Assembly: GCA_007922225.1 (NCBI GenBank)
Contig: ML680086.1
Location: 4,828,259 to 4,892,258, forward strand
Length of the DNA stretch: 64,000 nt
Origin: Emydura subglobosa
Taxonomy: Eukaryota; Chordata; Testudines; Chelidae
Direction: 5' to 3'
A program made the translations under genes and the position numbers. Within the stretch, counting starts at the first letter, position 1. Each line of letters starts with the position of its first letter. The notes under the pieces were generated by a model, which saw only the letters and a list, made by a program, of their open reading frames with translations, did not search any database and had not been told where the DNA came from. Below are positions 11,836 through 22,475 of this stretch, in pieces.

Positions 11836-13761
11836 ATCAGGCACTCCTCAGCCAGCACTCACTTCACTGCTGTCTGCTGGCTATGGAGCTATTTGGCAGC
11901 TCTGCCACAAGTCAGCCTGTAGTGCGAACACAGGCCTCAGCTATTCTGCCACTTTGAGAGGGCCTGGGGCTGAGATCAGGAGGGCAGAACAAGCACGTGT
12001 GGCGCTTGTCCACACATGCCTTTGATGGCTGCCCCACCCTCTTCCTCTGGGGGGAGGGGCTCCTGTGTTCCCAACATGTATAGTCAGTCTGCAGCCTCGA
12101 GTGTGCCTTGAACAGTGGGTGAGGACGATCATGCGACTTGGTGGGGAAGCGAAGCCATTTACACTATCACGGGGACTTTCCTGCCACCCTCCAGGAACAC
12201 CTTCTGCCCAGCCACCAGCAGGGAAAGACAGGGAGCCAGCTCTCAACAGGCAAAGCCAAGGCTGCTTTGGAGATTCAGAGGATGCCCAGGGATCGGTTAA
12301 TGTCCTCTTCCAGCCGGCACCTGTGCACCCCTCCTCACTCACCGCTCACAGCCCCCAACAGGCAGAGCCTGTGCTCCATGCTCCCTGCTCACCTCCTGAC
12401 CCAAGTGCACTACAGCTGTGCTGCCTGCACCCATAAAGACCCCGCTGCCCCATGGGCAGCACTGGTGCTCCCCTCCCGTGCCCATGCCTAACAACCCGTG
12501 TTCTTTTCCGCAGCGCAACCAGGCATGGCACCTGAGCTCCCCTCACCCCTTCCCTGTACACAAACAGGGTGGCAATGGAAACCTCTTAGTTCCTCTGAAG
12601 GCAACAAAAGTGATTCAGAGTTATTGCTACTTCTTTCACGCCCCATGCACACTGTGACTGCATCATAGTTTGATTAATGCTCTGAGGACTTCAGAACAAT
12701 GGCAATTTCAAAATCCACTTGGAGCTAGGATAACGAGGCCCAGCAGGCAGAGCTGCAGCCCAGCTGCCCTAGATTGGCAGCATCTTGCTTGCCTGCAATC
12801 CCGAACTTTGTATCTTTTGATTGGGGAGGATCTTTGGGGAGCACTCAAAGACACTGCTGCATTTCTGGGGAAGCATTCCTGGAAGCTCCTCTAAAAAGCT
12901 GATTTTCATACAGAGTGAAGTCAGACAGCCCTTGACAGCCCAATCCTGCAGCTACTTTGCCAGTGCAACAGCACTGAGAGCTGGCCCTGTACTTCACAAG
13001 CGGAACACAAGAACAGCAGCAGCCGAGTCCTCACAGCAGGAGAGGAAGAGAAACCACCGGCTGCACGTGGTTCCATGTGTTGCTCAAGTTTGTTTCGACT
13101 GGGGGCAGGGTGGGGTGTCACTTGGCACAGCAGCTTGGGCCTGCACCCTGACAAGCTGCCAGGTAACATTAGTGCCATGTGCTGCCCAACGAAAGATCAG
13201 CCCTGCAACTGTGATACAGGAAAGCCAGGTAGTGCAATTGCTCCTCTACAGGGATCATTCTGTAGCAACAAGGAAGAGACCCTGGCTGTGTTCCACCGTG
13301 GTCTGTCGGGATGAATCGTATTAGGAGGAATTACTACAGCTTTACTATGAACTGGCTTCAGGCAGTCTGCCCACCTCTGGCTCAGCTGATACCAACAATA
13401 CTTTGCTCTTTATGTCTTCAGAGTGCTGAACCAACTGAACTAATGCAAGAAAAAGCCATTGTGCCACCGGCCCACTTGCTGGCCAATATGCAGGGCGGGA
13501 CCTGTGTCTTCAAACCAATTGGTGGCACATGCACCAGAGTTGCAGGAGTCTGGCATGTTGCAAGTAACATACTTAGAGGAGACAAATCAGTCCAGCTCTG
13601 GGTGTTGCTGCAACAGCGAACATGGCACAACATACCAAAGGAGCATGTGCAGAATACATGCAACAAGCCATGTCTGGTGACAGCTTCCAGCTCCACTCCC
13701 AGGCCTCCGTAACACCAATAAAACTACACTGCTTATTTGCTGAGACTGCCACTTTGCAGGA
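11836..13761. other. Noncoding, GC-richer, no gene supported
   Basis: Several open frames of 60-170 codons overlap on both strands (for example 12821-13324 and 13311-13712 on +, 11941-12342 on -). None shows a recognisable domain, and none has convincing splice sites. They probably reflect the higher GC content. Confidence 0.5.
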
Positions 13762-13990
13762 CAAGAAGACGTAACGATGGTTCTTTGAGATGCATCCCCC
13801 TATGGGTGCTCCACTGTAGGTGTGTCTGTGTCCTTGTGCTGCTGATCAGGGAACTTTGATAGCAGTGTCCATTGAGCCTGCACATGAGCTGTCCCCCCTC
13901 ATGCTCTGCCACGAGGCTAACCAGCGCTGTGCAGGCAAACCCTCCTCAATTCCTTTTCTATCGCAGAGTTTATGATGAGAACCCCAAAGC
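13762..13990 (-). repeat. DIRS terminal inverted repeat
   Basis: The outer edge, gtaacgatggttctttgaga, parallels the right end of the DIRS at 57.9 kb (gtaactgttgttcttcgaga in the same sense). It includes ccctatgggtgctcc, complementary to ggagcacccataggg in the neighbouring internal region near 14,015-14,030. Confidence 0.6.
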
Positions 13991-14009
13991 AGAGGGGAAG
14001 AGGGTGGGT

Positions 14010-14110
14010 CGTGGAGCACCCATAGGGACACACATCTGGACAAGGTGAGTAACTTAATCCTCTTCTTCAAGTCTTGTCCCCATGGTGCTCTGCTGTACGT
14101 GACTCCCAAG
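14010..14110 (-). repeat. DIRS internal complementary region
   Basis: ggagcacccataggg near 14,017-14,031 and the following gagtaactta...cttcttcaag block match the outer parts of the terminal repeats in inverted sense. In DIRS biology this region aligns the two ends to circularise the cDNA. Confidence 0.55.
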
Positions 14111-14159
14111 CAATGCCCACAACTGGAGGCAGGCGATTCAGAGCTGAGTCTGTTATAGA

Positions 14160-14459
14160 TCATAGCACCAGGGCACCAAATCTTGTGTTTCCAGCAGAGT
14201 CCCCAAGGATGGCATAACGTTCTGCAAAGGTATGTGCAGATGCCCAGGTAGCTGTTCTGCAGATTTCTGATATAGAAATACCCTTGGAGAAGACTGTATG
14301 GATAGTGGACAGGGGTGCTAACTTACAAATCTGATAGAGTTTGATACAGTTCGAGACCCATTTGGAGCATCTTTGAGCTGAAATCACTGCACCTTTTGAC
14401 CTATCTGCAACAGAGAGGAAGTGTTTTGGAGATTTTCTTAATACTCTTATCCTGTTCAA
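14160..14459 (-). pseudogene. DIRS tyrosine recombinase, C-terminal piece
   Basis: The frame includes SVADRSKGAVISAQRCSKWV, then IHTVFSKGISISEICRTATW, then SAHTFAERYAILG. These align with the recombinase C-terminus at 57.3-57.57 kb (FVAVADWMKGSPVSTQRISA, then DICKAATW, then HTFTSHY). The Trp of TATW and the Tyr of ERY are kept. The His-x-x-Arg box reads IHTVFSKG here, so the second catalytic Arg is absent. The fragment is therefore inactive. Confidence 0.8.
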
Positions 14460-14554
14460 ACAAAGGCCAATGCTCTCCTCATGTCCAGTGTATGGAGGCT
14501 GGCTTCCCTATTATCCTGATGAGGCTTGGGATAAAAGGTTGGAAAGTGAATGAA

Positions 14555-14718
14555 TCACCTTGGGAGTGAACTTTGGATGTGCTCTGAGCATGACATTGTG
14601 ACCATCTTGAACTTCTGAGCCTTGACAAATTTGTTGAGCACTCTGAGGTCTAGTATGGGTCTCCAACCTCCCTTTTTCTTGGGTATCAGGAAGTAGTGAG
14701 AGTAAAAACCTGTGTGTC
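14555..14718 (-). pseudogene. DIRS reverse transcriptase fragment
   Basis: FYSHYFLIPKKKGGWRPILD followed by LRVLNKFVKAQKFKMVTM is the start of the DIRS RT fingers, equivalent to FYSQYFLIPNAKGGLRPILD at 24.8-24.95 kb. The YxDD active site is not present; the element jumps from here to the recombinase, showing a deletion. Confidence 0.85.
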
Positions 14719-14721
14719 TTA

Positions 14722-15016
14722 GGCCTGGTCTACACTTACCTGGCGATTTGGTGGCAGTCAACGGGAGTTATGCAAGCCACTCAGATTAGCTTGCGTAACT
14801 CCCATCAACTGCTGTGCTTCCCTTCTGCGTGCTGTCTTCACTGCACTGCGCCGATGGAAACTGCGTTCTCGTCAATGCAGCACTACGCCACTTGAGGAGG
14901 TGGTTTAACTAGGTCGATTTCTGGATCGATTGAGTGGGTCTTCACTGACCGCTCAATTGATCCAGATAGGTCAATTTGACGGTGGCGACTTTGCCGCCGT
15001 CAGTATAGACATAGCC
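14722..15016. mobile_element. Harbinger-type MITE (295 bp, TTA TSD)
   Basis: Ends GGCCTGGTCTACACT and AGTATAGACATAGCC are inverted repeats. TTA flanks both sides (14719-14721, 15017-15019), the 3-bp target duplication typical of PIF/Harbinger. It encodes no protein and relies on a transposase in trans. It splits the DIRS RT sequence and is therefore younger than that element. Confidence 0.85.
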
Positions 15017-15173
15017 TTAGATGTATGGGCATTAGCTCTATGGCTCCTATGCTGAGGAGATGGTTTATCTCCTGCTGTAGTAGGCTCTTGTGAGAAAGGT
15101 CCCTAAAGAAAGATGGGGAAGGGTTTTTCGGGGGGAGGAGGGAGAGGAAGGTGAAATGGATGGAATACCCATC

Positions 15174-15599
15174 TCAAAAAAACTCTAGCATCCATTTGTC
15201 GGAGCTCATCCATTCTCGGGTGCTGTAGAACGGGGTAAGATGGCATCCGTAGAGATGAGAGAAGTTTTCCAGCACCAAATGGTATTGAGGCGAGTGGTCT
15301 GAGGGCACCTCGACCAACCCATCAAAACTGTCATTTTGAGGTGGATGGCTGTGAAGAAGTAGGTTGAGAGTCTGCAGGTTTCTGTTTGGGGAACCTGGAT
15401 TTTGGGGTTCATACGATCTTTGAAATGAATACCGTGATGAACGGGGTCTGAATGAAGGTTGAGGACAATATTTTCTCTTCTGACAATGCGTGTAGATTCC
15501 GAGAGGTTGAAGAGTAGCCCTGGAGTCTTTTAAAGTGTGGAGGGAAGCGTCCGTCTTCTCAGCCAACAGTTTTGTACCTTCAAAAGGAAGGTCCTCCAC
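15174..15599 (-). pseudogene. DIRS gag C-terminus / RT-proximal fragment
   Basis: MEDLPFEGTKLLAEKTD followed by ASLHTLKDSRATL parallels the DIRS at 54.5 kb (QDLPFNGSALFSNQTD then AKLHGLKDSRDML). Its end, MSSDKWMLEFF, parallels ITSDRWVLGIV. The frame is open over 141 codons but isolated from the rest of the element. Confidence 0.8.
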
Positions 15600-15605
15600 A
15601 GTTAT

Positions 15606-16286
15606 TTACACCTCTCTAGGGAAACCGGATAAGTGTAGCCAAGAGGCTTGTCTCATTATGATGGCAATTACTTCATCCCCCTCCCCGTCCCACCCGCCCA
15701 GTCTGCGTGTCAAGCTGGGTAGCAGTATAGCAAAGTTACATATCCAGACCCTCTGATAAGTACACACTGACAAAAGTCAGAGCTCATGAGCATAGGGCAG
15801 AGATGCAGGAAAGAGCAGGCACCACCTGATTGATGCAGTGCATAAGTCAAACACATTGAGAACAAACCCAGGTGTCCCATCATTTCCCTTTGCAACTTTA
15901 GACATCTCTGAAAAGGTCTGATGTTAACAGGAGTTTTCTTGCCAGTTCACTGAATCTTGCAGCTCAGTCTAACCCTAGTTTGACATTCCTGTCATGGAGC
16001 TCACTGTGTCACCACCTGGCACTGTGCCTTCCCTGCAGGAGAAGCTGAGCTGGGAGAGGGATGGTCTTGTTAACACAGACAGTAAAACAAGCAACAACTG
16101 AACAGAGGGAGGGAGAAACCCTGGGGCTGGGGGCTGCTTTGCCATGAGATTTTTCCATTTCAACTCAGAAGACTGATCTGTTAAAGGCCCATCTGTGCAT
16201 TCAGGATTGGTTACAACAAAGGCCATTCACTGCTTTCTGGGCAGAGGCTGTGAGTAACAGGTCCCATCTGGCTGCATGCTCCTTAC
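15606..16286. other. Intronic sequence, no feature seen
   Basis: This lies immediately 3' (minus sense) of the small NDRG3 exon. It is presumably NDRG3 intron. No repeat ends are recognised. Confidence 0.45.
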
Positions 16287-16322
16287 CTGACAGTCAAAGT
16301 CCTGGAAGTTCTGAGCAGCATT
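16287..16322 (-). CDS. NDRG3: NDRG3 small coding exon (12 codons)
   Basis: On the minus strand the exon encodes NAAQNFQDFDCQ. It continues the NDRG3 N-terminus after LLNEK and matches the known vertebrate sequence NFQDFDCQ. It is preceded by a long pyrimidine tract ending tttctcatttgcag (acceptor) and followed by gtaagg (donor). At 36 bases it keeps phase 0 on both sides. NDRG3 is a cytoplasmic alpha/beta-hydrolase-fold protein of the NDRG family that lacks hydrolase activity and is linked to growth, hypoxia and lactate signalling. This exon lies in the family's variable N-terminal tail, before the fold begins. The next exon should begin EHDIE-like, but I could not find it between 1 and 16286, so it is probably outside the window. 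Confidence 0.9.
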
Positions 16323-16638
16323 CTGCAAATGAGAAAAGAAAAACAGTCAATGTTCAGCATGGCTTCCTCCAAACAATCAACAAATCTGTTGTCAACAGCA
16401 AAGCAGTGGGTCCCCCATGAGGGCCTGCACTCTGGCACAGCAGTGGCCCCCAACAGTTTGGACCCTGTTTTCAGTGATTTTCCCAAACCTTGACAGTTCA
16501 GGCTGAATGTCTGCCTCAGGCTGAATTTCTGTTTGAACATTTCAGCTAAACCGATCCCACTGTTTCCAAGAACAAAGTTGCGGGGAAGTATGTTGCTTTG
16601 CCCACATTAAAAATGCTTACCATCATTTTGTTGAGAAC
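16323..16638. other. NDRG3 intron sequence
   Basis: This lies directly upstream of the 36-base exon on the minus strand. The 25 bases next to the exon form its polypyrimidine tract. No other feature is seen. Confidence 0.6.
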
Positions 16639-16646
16639 CTCTAGTG

Positions 16647-16935
16647 CAGTGGTCCCCAAACCTTTTTGGTCTGTATCACCTTTACCCAGTCCACTCCCCC
16701 CGGAGGTAGGGTTGGAACTGCGGCTGGGAGTGGGGCTGTGGCCAGGAGCAAGGTTGGGAGCTGGGGGCTTGTAGGTTGTGTAGTGAAGGAGACTATCTTG
16801 TTTGTTGCAGAAATTAGAAGTTGTATAGTGAATGAGGTTGAGTGGCACTCCCTTCCCCTCCACACCTGGGGCCTGGGCCAGGCCTGCCGCATCTCCGCAA
16901 ATGTTCCTCCATGCCCCCTAGTTTGGGGACTACTG
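16647..16935. mobile_element. hAT MITE (289 bp, 8-bp TSD)
   Basis: Terminal inverted repeats CAGTGGTCCCCAAAC and GTTTGGGGACTACTG are flanked by a perfect 8-bp duplication, ctctagtg (16639-16646 and 16936-16943), as hAT transposition produces. It has no coding capacity. It lies in the NDRG3 intron. The interior holds a 64-base block (about 16774-16837) that recurs at 17.92 kb. Confidence 0.92.
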
Positions 16936-16943
16936 CTCTAGTG

Positions 16944-17915
16944 TCTTCCTGCTTTGGAGCAGAGACTTTGTCCTAAGGTCAGATATATACCTTTTGCTGT
17001 CACTGTAAAAATCTACCCAAATTTGTTGACGTTCACAGTTTCCACATGGTCAGCAGAGGCTTGTGAGAAGCTGGCAGCTAAGTTCTCAGCAGATTCCCGT
17101 GTCACTTAGCACGCTCCAGCCTGGAGCTGGGGGTTGTGCAGGCCTTTCCTTGCAACTGATCCTCCCACTCTTAGGCATCAGAACTGAGAGCAGGGACACT
17201 GCCTTATTCTCTCAACGTTCCCTTGGCTGGCAGTACTCAGACAGGGCAGAGGAGAAGAAGAAAGCAGCCAGATTCAAATGCAGAGGGAAGTGGAGCAGAA
17301 AGGAACAGGATGGGAGGAGGACAGAGGTAGTATAGTCTAACCTTAAATTACACTTTACTCTTTACTACACATTAGTCTTTGAGTTTCCCCCAGCAGACGA
17401 CATCCTTGTATTGAGGGATAGCAGCCACCGCCACTTTGCTCCAGGACCTGGAACAGGACCTAGAATTCCTGAGATCCAATATTCCTCTGCTCCCAGCAAA
17501 CAACTGTGAAACTCACTGGCAGAGTGTGTCTCGCATCTCCTTCTAGTGGCTTGTCCATCTAGAGAATAATGGCCAACTAGTGCATGCAGGTCAAGTAGCA
17601 GATATCTGTGCTGTGGATCTAAAGGCTCCACCCCTGATGATGACCCATTTAGGGGATGGAATTTTCTGAGTTTGCTTTTTTTAAAAACCTTAGAAAATTA
17701 CATGCAAGCCCTCCTCTCATCCACATGAAAAACAAAAGTGTGCAAAATCAAGAATTCATGACAGGAAATGCCAGAACTAAGACGTGTAACCTTAATTCAA
17801 CCCCCTTGTACATACGCATTATGTTGCAGACTAATTACATGATCACATGCTATTTTTCCACAGAATCCATGCCACATTCAGTGCACAAGACAGATCTGCT
17901 CTGGAGATGAATCAG
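16944..17915. other. NDRG3 intron, no feature seen
   Basis: Small open frames only. No repeat termini or exon-like splice structures were recognised. Confidence 0.5.
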
Positions 17916-17979
17916 GGTTGTGTAGTGAAGGATACTATTTTGTTTGTTGCAGAAATTAGAAGCCGGGTAGTGAATGAGG
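17916..17979. repeat. 64-bp block shared with the hAT MITE interior
   Basis: It matches 16774-16837 at 58 of 64 positions by eye (ggttgtgtagtgaagga at the start, agtgaatgagg at the end). The hAT inverted ends are not present here, so either a different element shares the block or this copy lost its ends. Confidence 0.7.
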
Positions 17980-18464
17980 CAGGATGGAAAAGGAGGGTGT
18001 CATGCTTAAGGCAGTGGAATGCTGCCCTGGAGAACTGGATTGACCTGAAGGCACAACCCTATCAACAAAGTATCATTTTTCAAACAGAAGTTTCTTTGTC
18101 TATGTTACAACTACTGTAGGTTTAAAACTGAAACATGTAGAGTTGAATTTCTCCCCAGTTATGCTCTTTATTGTTGTAATTTCACTGAGCTTGGACAATG
18201 AGAACAGATGGATCAATCTAGTGGCTTTCATTTCATGCAGCCTCATGCTGCTACAGGAGAACTGGGGTCTGCAATCACTGCAGGGCTAAGTTTTCATCAG
18301 GACAGAAGTGTGTTGGCATTCTTTAAATCATTACACGTTACAGTTGTTGGTTTGTTACTTTTAGGTTTGATGCAAAAGAAATCATGGCCCCTTCAGTTCA
18401 GGCAAGAAATTTACCGACTGGGTTTCCCCATTTTACAGACAACTCTTACCATTTTCATACATAG

Positions 18465-19645
18465 TGTGACGCTAGCTGGATAAAGGGGGCCCTTGAGGTG
18501 TATTCAGGAGCTCTGTTTACTGCCTTCTACACCAGTCTCGTGTTGGGGGTGTCACGCTGGCTGGATTGTGGGGGAGGGGGGCATTTAGTATATTGTTTGA
18601 CATCAGTATGTCAAAATTGTAGTAATTCACGTAAGATATGCCATGTCAGGTACTGTTAGAAAGGCTATAATGTGCTAAGAAAGATGATAATGTTTATGTT
18701 CATGTGTTATGCGTGTAATGGAAGTTTTGAATATGTTTGAGATATCTGTATTTCAAATTGTGCTGTCTGGGACACACCCCAGACAGGATGGCTGCAGAAC
18801 AATAGCCTGCTTAATGGCCCATTAAGACATTCCCAGGTGCAAGGGACCCAGGGGGAGAAGCCAGGGATATACCTGATGAGTCACCAGGACTTGCCCATGT
18901 GACTCTGAACTCCATTTTGGTTCCTGTAAAATTTGGTTCCTGTAAAATTCCACAAGCATCATGGCAGGGGCCAGAGGATATATAAGGCAAAGCCTGGAAT
19001 CCATTTTGTCTTCAATCCTGTTCAGCTTCCAGTCACCTATCTACCCCTGGACCAAGTCATCTGCAACTGAAGCTGTGAAACAAAGGACTGAGGCCCATCC
19101 AGGTACTGGACATGTACCAGAGGGACTATACAAGCTTGCAAACTCCACAATTTTTCTAGAAACCTGATGTATATGGACTTTCAGTCATTTGTATGTATTT
19201 GATTGCTTTAATCCTTTAACATTTCTCTTATTGTTTGTACCTTTCTTTTTATAATAAACCTTTAGTTTTAGTTACTAAAGGATTGGTTGGCAGCGTGGTA
19301 TTTTGGGTAAGATCCAAACTTATGTTGATCTGGTACTGTGGCTGACCCTTTGGAGTCAGGAGGAACCTTTTCAGTAAAGAGCATAGAGTTTAAATAACTG
19401 GTCTTTTACTGGACCTGGTGGCTGATTGGGAGCCAGAGACTGAAATGCAGTAAAGGGGGCTGTGTGTATCTGTATACTGGCTTCTTGATAACCAGTGTGG
19501 GGAATTAGAAGCACAGTTTGTGGCTGGTGGGGAAGTCTGACTTCAGTGTCACCCACCAGTGCTGGGAAAATCTGCTCTCCTTTTACAGCCTGCCCTGACC
19601 TTGGCATGTTCAGGTGGCTACCCTGGGCACGGGACGGGTCACACA
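18465..19645 (+). mobile_element. Probable solo LTR
   Basis: The region starts tgtgacgctagctgga, with a near-duplicate tgtcacgctggctgga 85 bases later at 18550, and ends gggtcacaca. This gives TGTSAC...GTCACA-like inverted termini. In between are a TATA box (tatataag, 18979-18986) and, about 270 bases on, a polyadenylation signal (aataaa, 19253-19258), in the order expected for U3-R-U5. A clear target duplication was not found, so the exact edges are uncertain. No internal retroviral coding sequence lies beside it. Confidence 0.6.
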
Positions 19646-20939
19646 CCGTTTGACGGTTGCGTTGCCAGCACCATTCTAACTGTCAGTGCCTTTCCCACCT
19701 GGCAGAAGACAAAAAAAGCCACCCAACACACCCCATACTGAGAAGAAGCTCTAGAGAAGCCACCCTGGGAACTCTGCATACTGGACAGCTATGTTCACAC
19801 TGGCATGTGAGGTCCTGCCCTCCAAGATGATGTCAGCTTAGCCATCGAAGATCTTTGTGTGCAACAGCATCAGCTCTAGGTTCTCTGTAAAACATGACAT
19901 GCTGAATGAAAGCAGCCTGCTGTGGCATATCTCCTTTGTATGCGCCATTTATTGGTCTTGGAGAGAACCCTGACATTTCCCTACCAATTCTGTAAGAGCT
20001 TCAAGCACTAATGAGGCTCTGTTTTGCCTTTCTGAGAGATGTGACCTCATCAAGACGTTTCGTTGTTGGAGAAATGTCAGCATTCATTCCATCAACGTCA
20101 CCCACGGGAGAGGGAGCAGAGGAAAAGGCAACAAAGAAACAGGGCCAGTGAGAATATTCTCAAAGGAACAGACGCCATTTGCTCCTCATCCTGATTCCTG
20201 GAAGAATACCAAGCTCCTGATTGGGCATGGCTCTGCAGCACTGTCAGGGGGCATGGAGCTGCCTGTTCCACCCATTTTCTTCTCACTCTCAGGGGAGCTT
20301 CTGTATGATCTGCCATGAGCTCAGAACCTCATTGTAATTTGAAGGATGCACTGAGTATGCCCATATTGCCACAAGACCCGAGCCGAGGGAATAGTCCTCT
20401 CCTTCGGTGCAATGAGGAAGGAAAGTCCTCTCCAGGGAGCTGGCTCATTCTTTGTCCCAGTAGTGGTTTCCCTCCAATTGCTGGAACAACCAAACTGGGT
20501 CTAAACTTGGCTATTTACTAAGTATTGAAGAGTTAGGAAGTGACTAAGCCAAAAATCTCAGCTTGTTGATTAGCTCTGCTGCCTCTCAAACAAATGAGAA
20601 GGGAGGAGAAAGAAATTTCCACTTACAGTCACTATCTGAGCTGACAGATTCCCAGATCTTACTGTGGAAATCCAAGCACGTGCATGACGTGGATAGTCAG
20701 GGCTGCAGTGTAGGGCAGCATTAACTGGGTCCAGAATTTCCTTAAGAGCACAGGCCAGTTCAGTGCCCCCATCACAGAAGACAGCATGAAAGGATTAAAT
20801 ACTTGCTGGGCTTCTGTAGCTTTTCCAAAGTACTGCACTACTTTGACTTGAGAGGGCTATAGCAATGCTCTGCAGAATCCAGGTGGGATCCCAGTTCCCC
20901 TGTCATAAATCTCATGCAGACAGCTGACCTTGAAAGCCA
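19646..20939. other. NDRG3 intron, no feature seen
   Basis: Noncoding. Short open frames on both strands are without recognisable content. Confidence 0.5.
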
Positions 20940-21235
20940 ACAGGCAGGTTGGTGAGGTAACATCTTTTATTGGACCAATTACTGTTGGTGAGAGAGACAA
21001 GCCTTCGAGTCACACAGCTCTTCCTCATCCCGGGAAAGGGTCTCTGAGTACCACAGCTACATGCAAGGGGGAACAGCTTGTTTAGCATGAGTAGTTAGCG
21101 CACATTCTAAGGACCATTCAGAAGTTGGTCCAGTAAAAGAAATTACCTCACCCACTTTGTCGCTCTAATATCCTGAGACCGACTTAGCTAAAACTACACT
21201 GCATGTAATAGGCAGGAGGCCGTTTTGCAGCTAAG
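20940..21235. repeat. Interspersed repeat, copy A
   Basis: It contains cttttattggaccaattact then gttggtgagagagacaagcc, and ends with taatatcctgagaccgactt and aactacactgcat. The last part recurs at 22.78 kb (taatatcctgggactgatgt) and, more diverged, at 28.69-28.74 kb. It is a known-style reptile dispersed repeat, but I do not name the family. Confidence 0.6.
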
Positions 21236-21614
21236 GAAGTCATGGCACCATGTCACAAGAGAAGAGAGGTATCTCCTATCATTTCTATCACAAGGATGGC
21301 CCTGCTAGAGATCTCTTACTGCCCCAGGGTTTTAGCGATGCCATTTGCCACACCAATTTCTATGCCCACCCACAGGACTCCATGGCATGGGCTGCATCAC
21401 ATTGACAGAGCTAGACAGGAGTCCTCATCAGAGCCTGTCAGTGCTGCTCCTTGCAGTCTCTGGGGGGGGTGTAGAGCAATTGCCATTTCTAAGCATCTAA
21501 GCTAGTTCACTCTGTGACTAGAGAGTCTGGCGACCAGGACTCCTGACAGGCTACGCACGGACCCAGGGTCAGCTTGAGTGTGGCTAGCGAGAGCAGAGGG
21601 GTAGTAAGCGTTAC

Positions 21615-21671
21615 CTTCTCGTTCAGGAGGGGTTTGATCTCTGTCAGCTGCACATCCTGCAGTTCATCCAT
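21615..21671 (-). CDS. NDRG3: NDRG3 first coding exon (19 codons)
   Basis: On the minus strand the ATG at 21671 opens MDELQDVQLTEIKPLLNEK, identical to the vertebrate NDRG3 N-terminus as I know it except for D to E near the end. The codon series ends at a gtaacg donor (21614 downward). The ATG has a good context (gtcgccATGG). Upstream in the same exon is 5' UTR; the acceptor is either the cag complementing 21697-21699 or a stronger pyrimidine-rich site ending ttccag at about 21721. The next coding exon is at 16287-16322, giving an intron of about 5.3 kb. NDRG2 has a related start (MAELQEVQITEEKPLL) but is a poorer match, so NDRG3 is the best call. The promoter and noncoding first exon are not recognised in this window. 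Confidence 0.93.
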
Positions 21672-21721
21672 GGCGACGGGCGCAGAGTCGAGTAATCTGC
21701 AGAGTGGCAAATCAGTAACCC

Positions 21722-22344
21722 TGGAACAGAAGGAGATGACAGTGTTAGAGATGATGGCAGTTCAAAAGGGTCCTCCGCACATTGTGACCGATGGCTGCAC
21801 TTACTGCACAACTACTGGGATATGCTGTCTGAAATCTCCTGGAATCATTCCCTGTGCCACATGGTACGTCTACAACACAGTGGGGAAAGCTGCTTGGCTG
21901 ACTCACACCAAATGATCTCCCCTGACTGCAGGAAACCCTACTAGGAATCTCTCACCCATTGAAAACTGCAACACACTGGCCTCCCCCTGCACACAGTCCA
22001 TCTGTTCTCATGGAGGAGACCTGCAGGGCACATGGTTCTGATGCTGTAGAGATTCCCCTGGTGCAACACCACAGAATTTAACCCGGCAGAAAGATCAGGG
22101 CCCTGATTGTGTTGTAGAGATGTGCACTTTTAGAGACACGGGTACTTTACCACTGCTCTGCTCAACAAACAACAGCTGAGATACAACTGTTATCCCTAGA
22201 AGGGATAATGGAGGACACACTATGAACTGGGATTAAGTCCAAACAGTCATTGACAAAGGACATCACCATTCCTAATGGCAACACCACCCCTCCATTATTC
22301 AGGTAGTCAAGACCACAGGAGAATGAGAAACTTCAGTAGAACCT
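21722..22344. other. NDRG3 intron, no feature seen
   Basis: Upstream (minus sense) of the first coding exon. An open frame at 21574-21915 on the + strand is antisense to the exon and not supported as a gene. Confidence 0.5.
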
Positions 22345-22475
22345 GATCAAGTCTTGCTTGTAAGCTCCTCATCTAGGGCCTGTGTTTTTGCTGTGCGTTT
22401 GTACAGCTCCTAGCACAATGGGGTCCTGATCTATGATTGGGATCGTTAGGAATGACCACAATACAATTAAACAAC
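22345..22475 (+). repeat. L2/SINE-like 3' tail
   Basis: The series gtaagctcctcat, tttgtacagctcctagcac, aatggggtcctgatc, acaatacaattaa is the common amniote tail shared by L2-type LINEs and dependent SINEs (gtacagcacctagcacaatg consensus as I remember it). Confidence 0.6.

Larger units (their letters stand above)
13762..15605 (-). mobile_element. DIRS retrotransposon, 3' end with internal deletions
   Basis: Read on the minus strand, the order is a gag C-terminal/RT-proximal piece (15599-15174), RT motifs (14761-14555), tyrosine recombinase (14459-14160), an internal complementary region (about 14110-14010) and a terminal inverted repeat (about 13990-13762). DIRS elements copy RNA to DNA and insert as circles using a tyrosine recombinase. 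Only about 1.5 kb of an expected 5-6 kb remains, so large internal stretches, including RNase H, are missing. The terminus is recognisable because ccctatgggtgctcc at 13.80 kb recurs as its exact complement near 14.02 kb. A Harbinger MITE interrupts the RT part. Confidence 0.8.

Noticed and set aside
12821..13712. Frames of 167 and 133 codons that might be host exons
   Set aside because: No recognisable protein, competing frames on the other strand, and no matching splice sites. The GC-richer composition explains them.
1..16286. Further NDRG3 exons (the EHDIE... region and beyond)
   Set aside because: I looked on the minus strand for reverse complements of the TYHDIGLNHK, EDMQEI and DPCAKGWIDW codons and found none. 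They are presumably outside the window.
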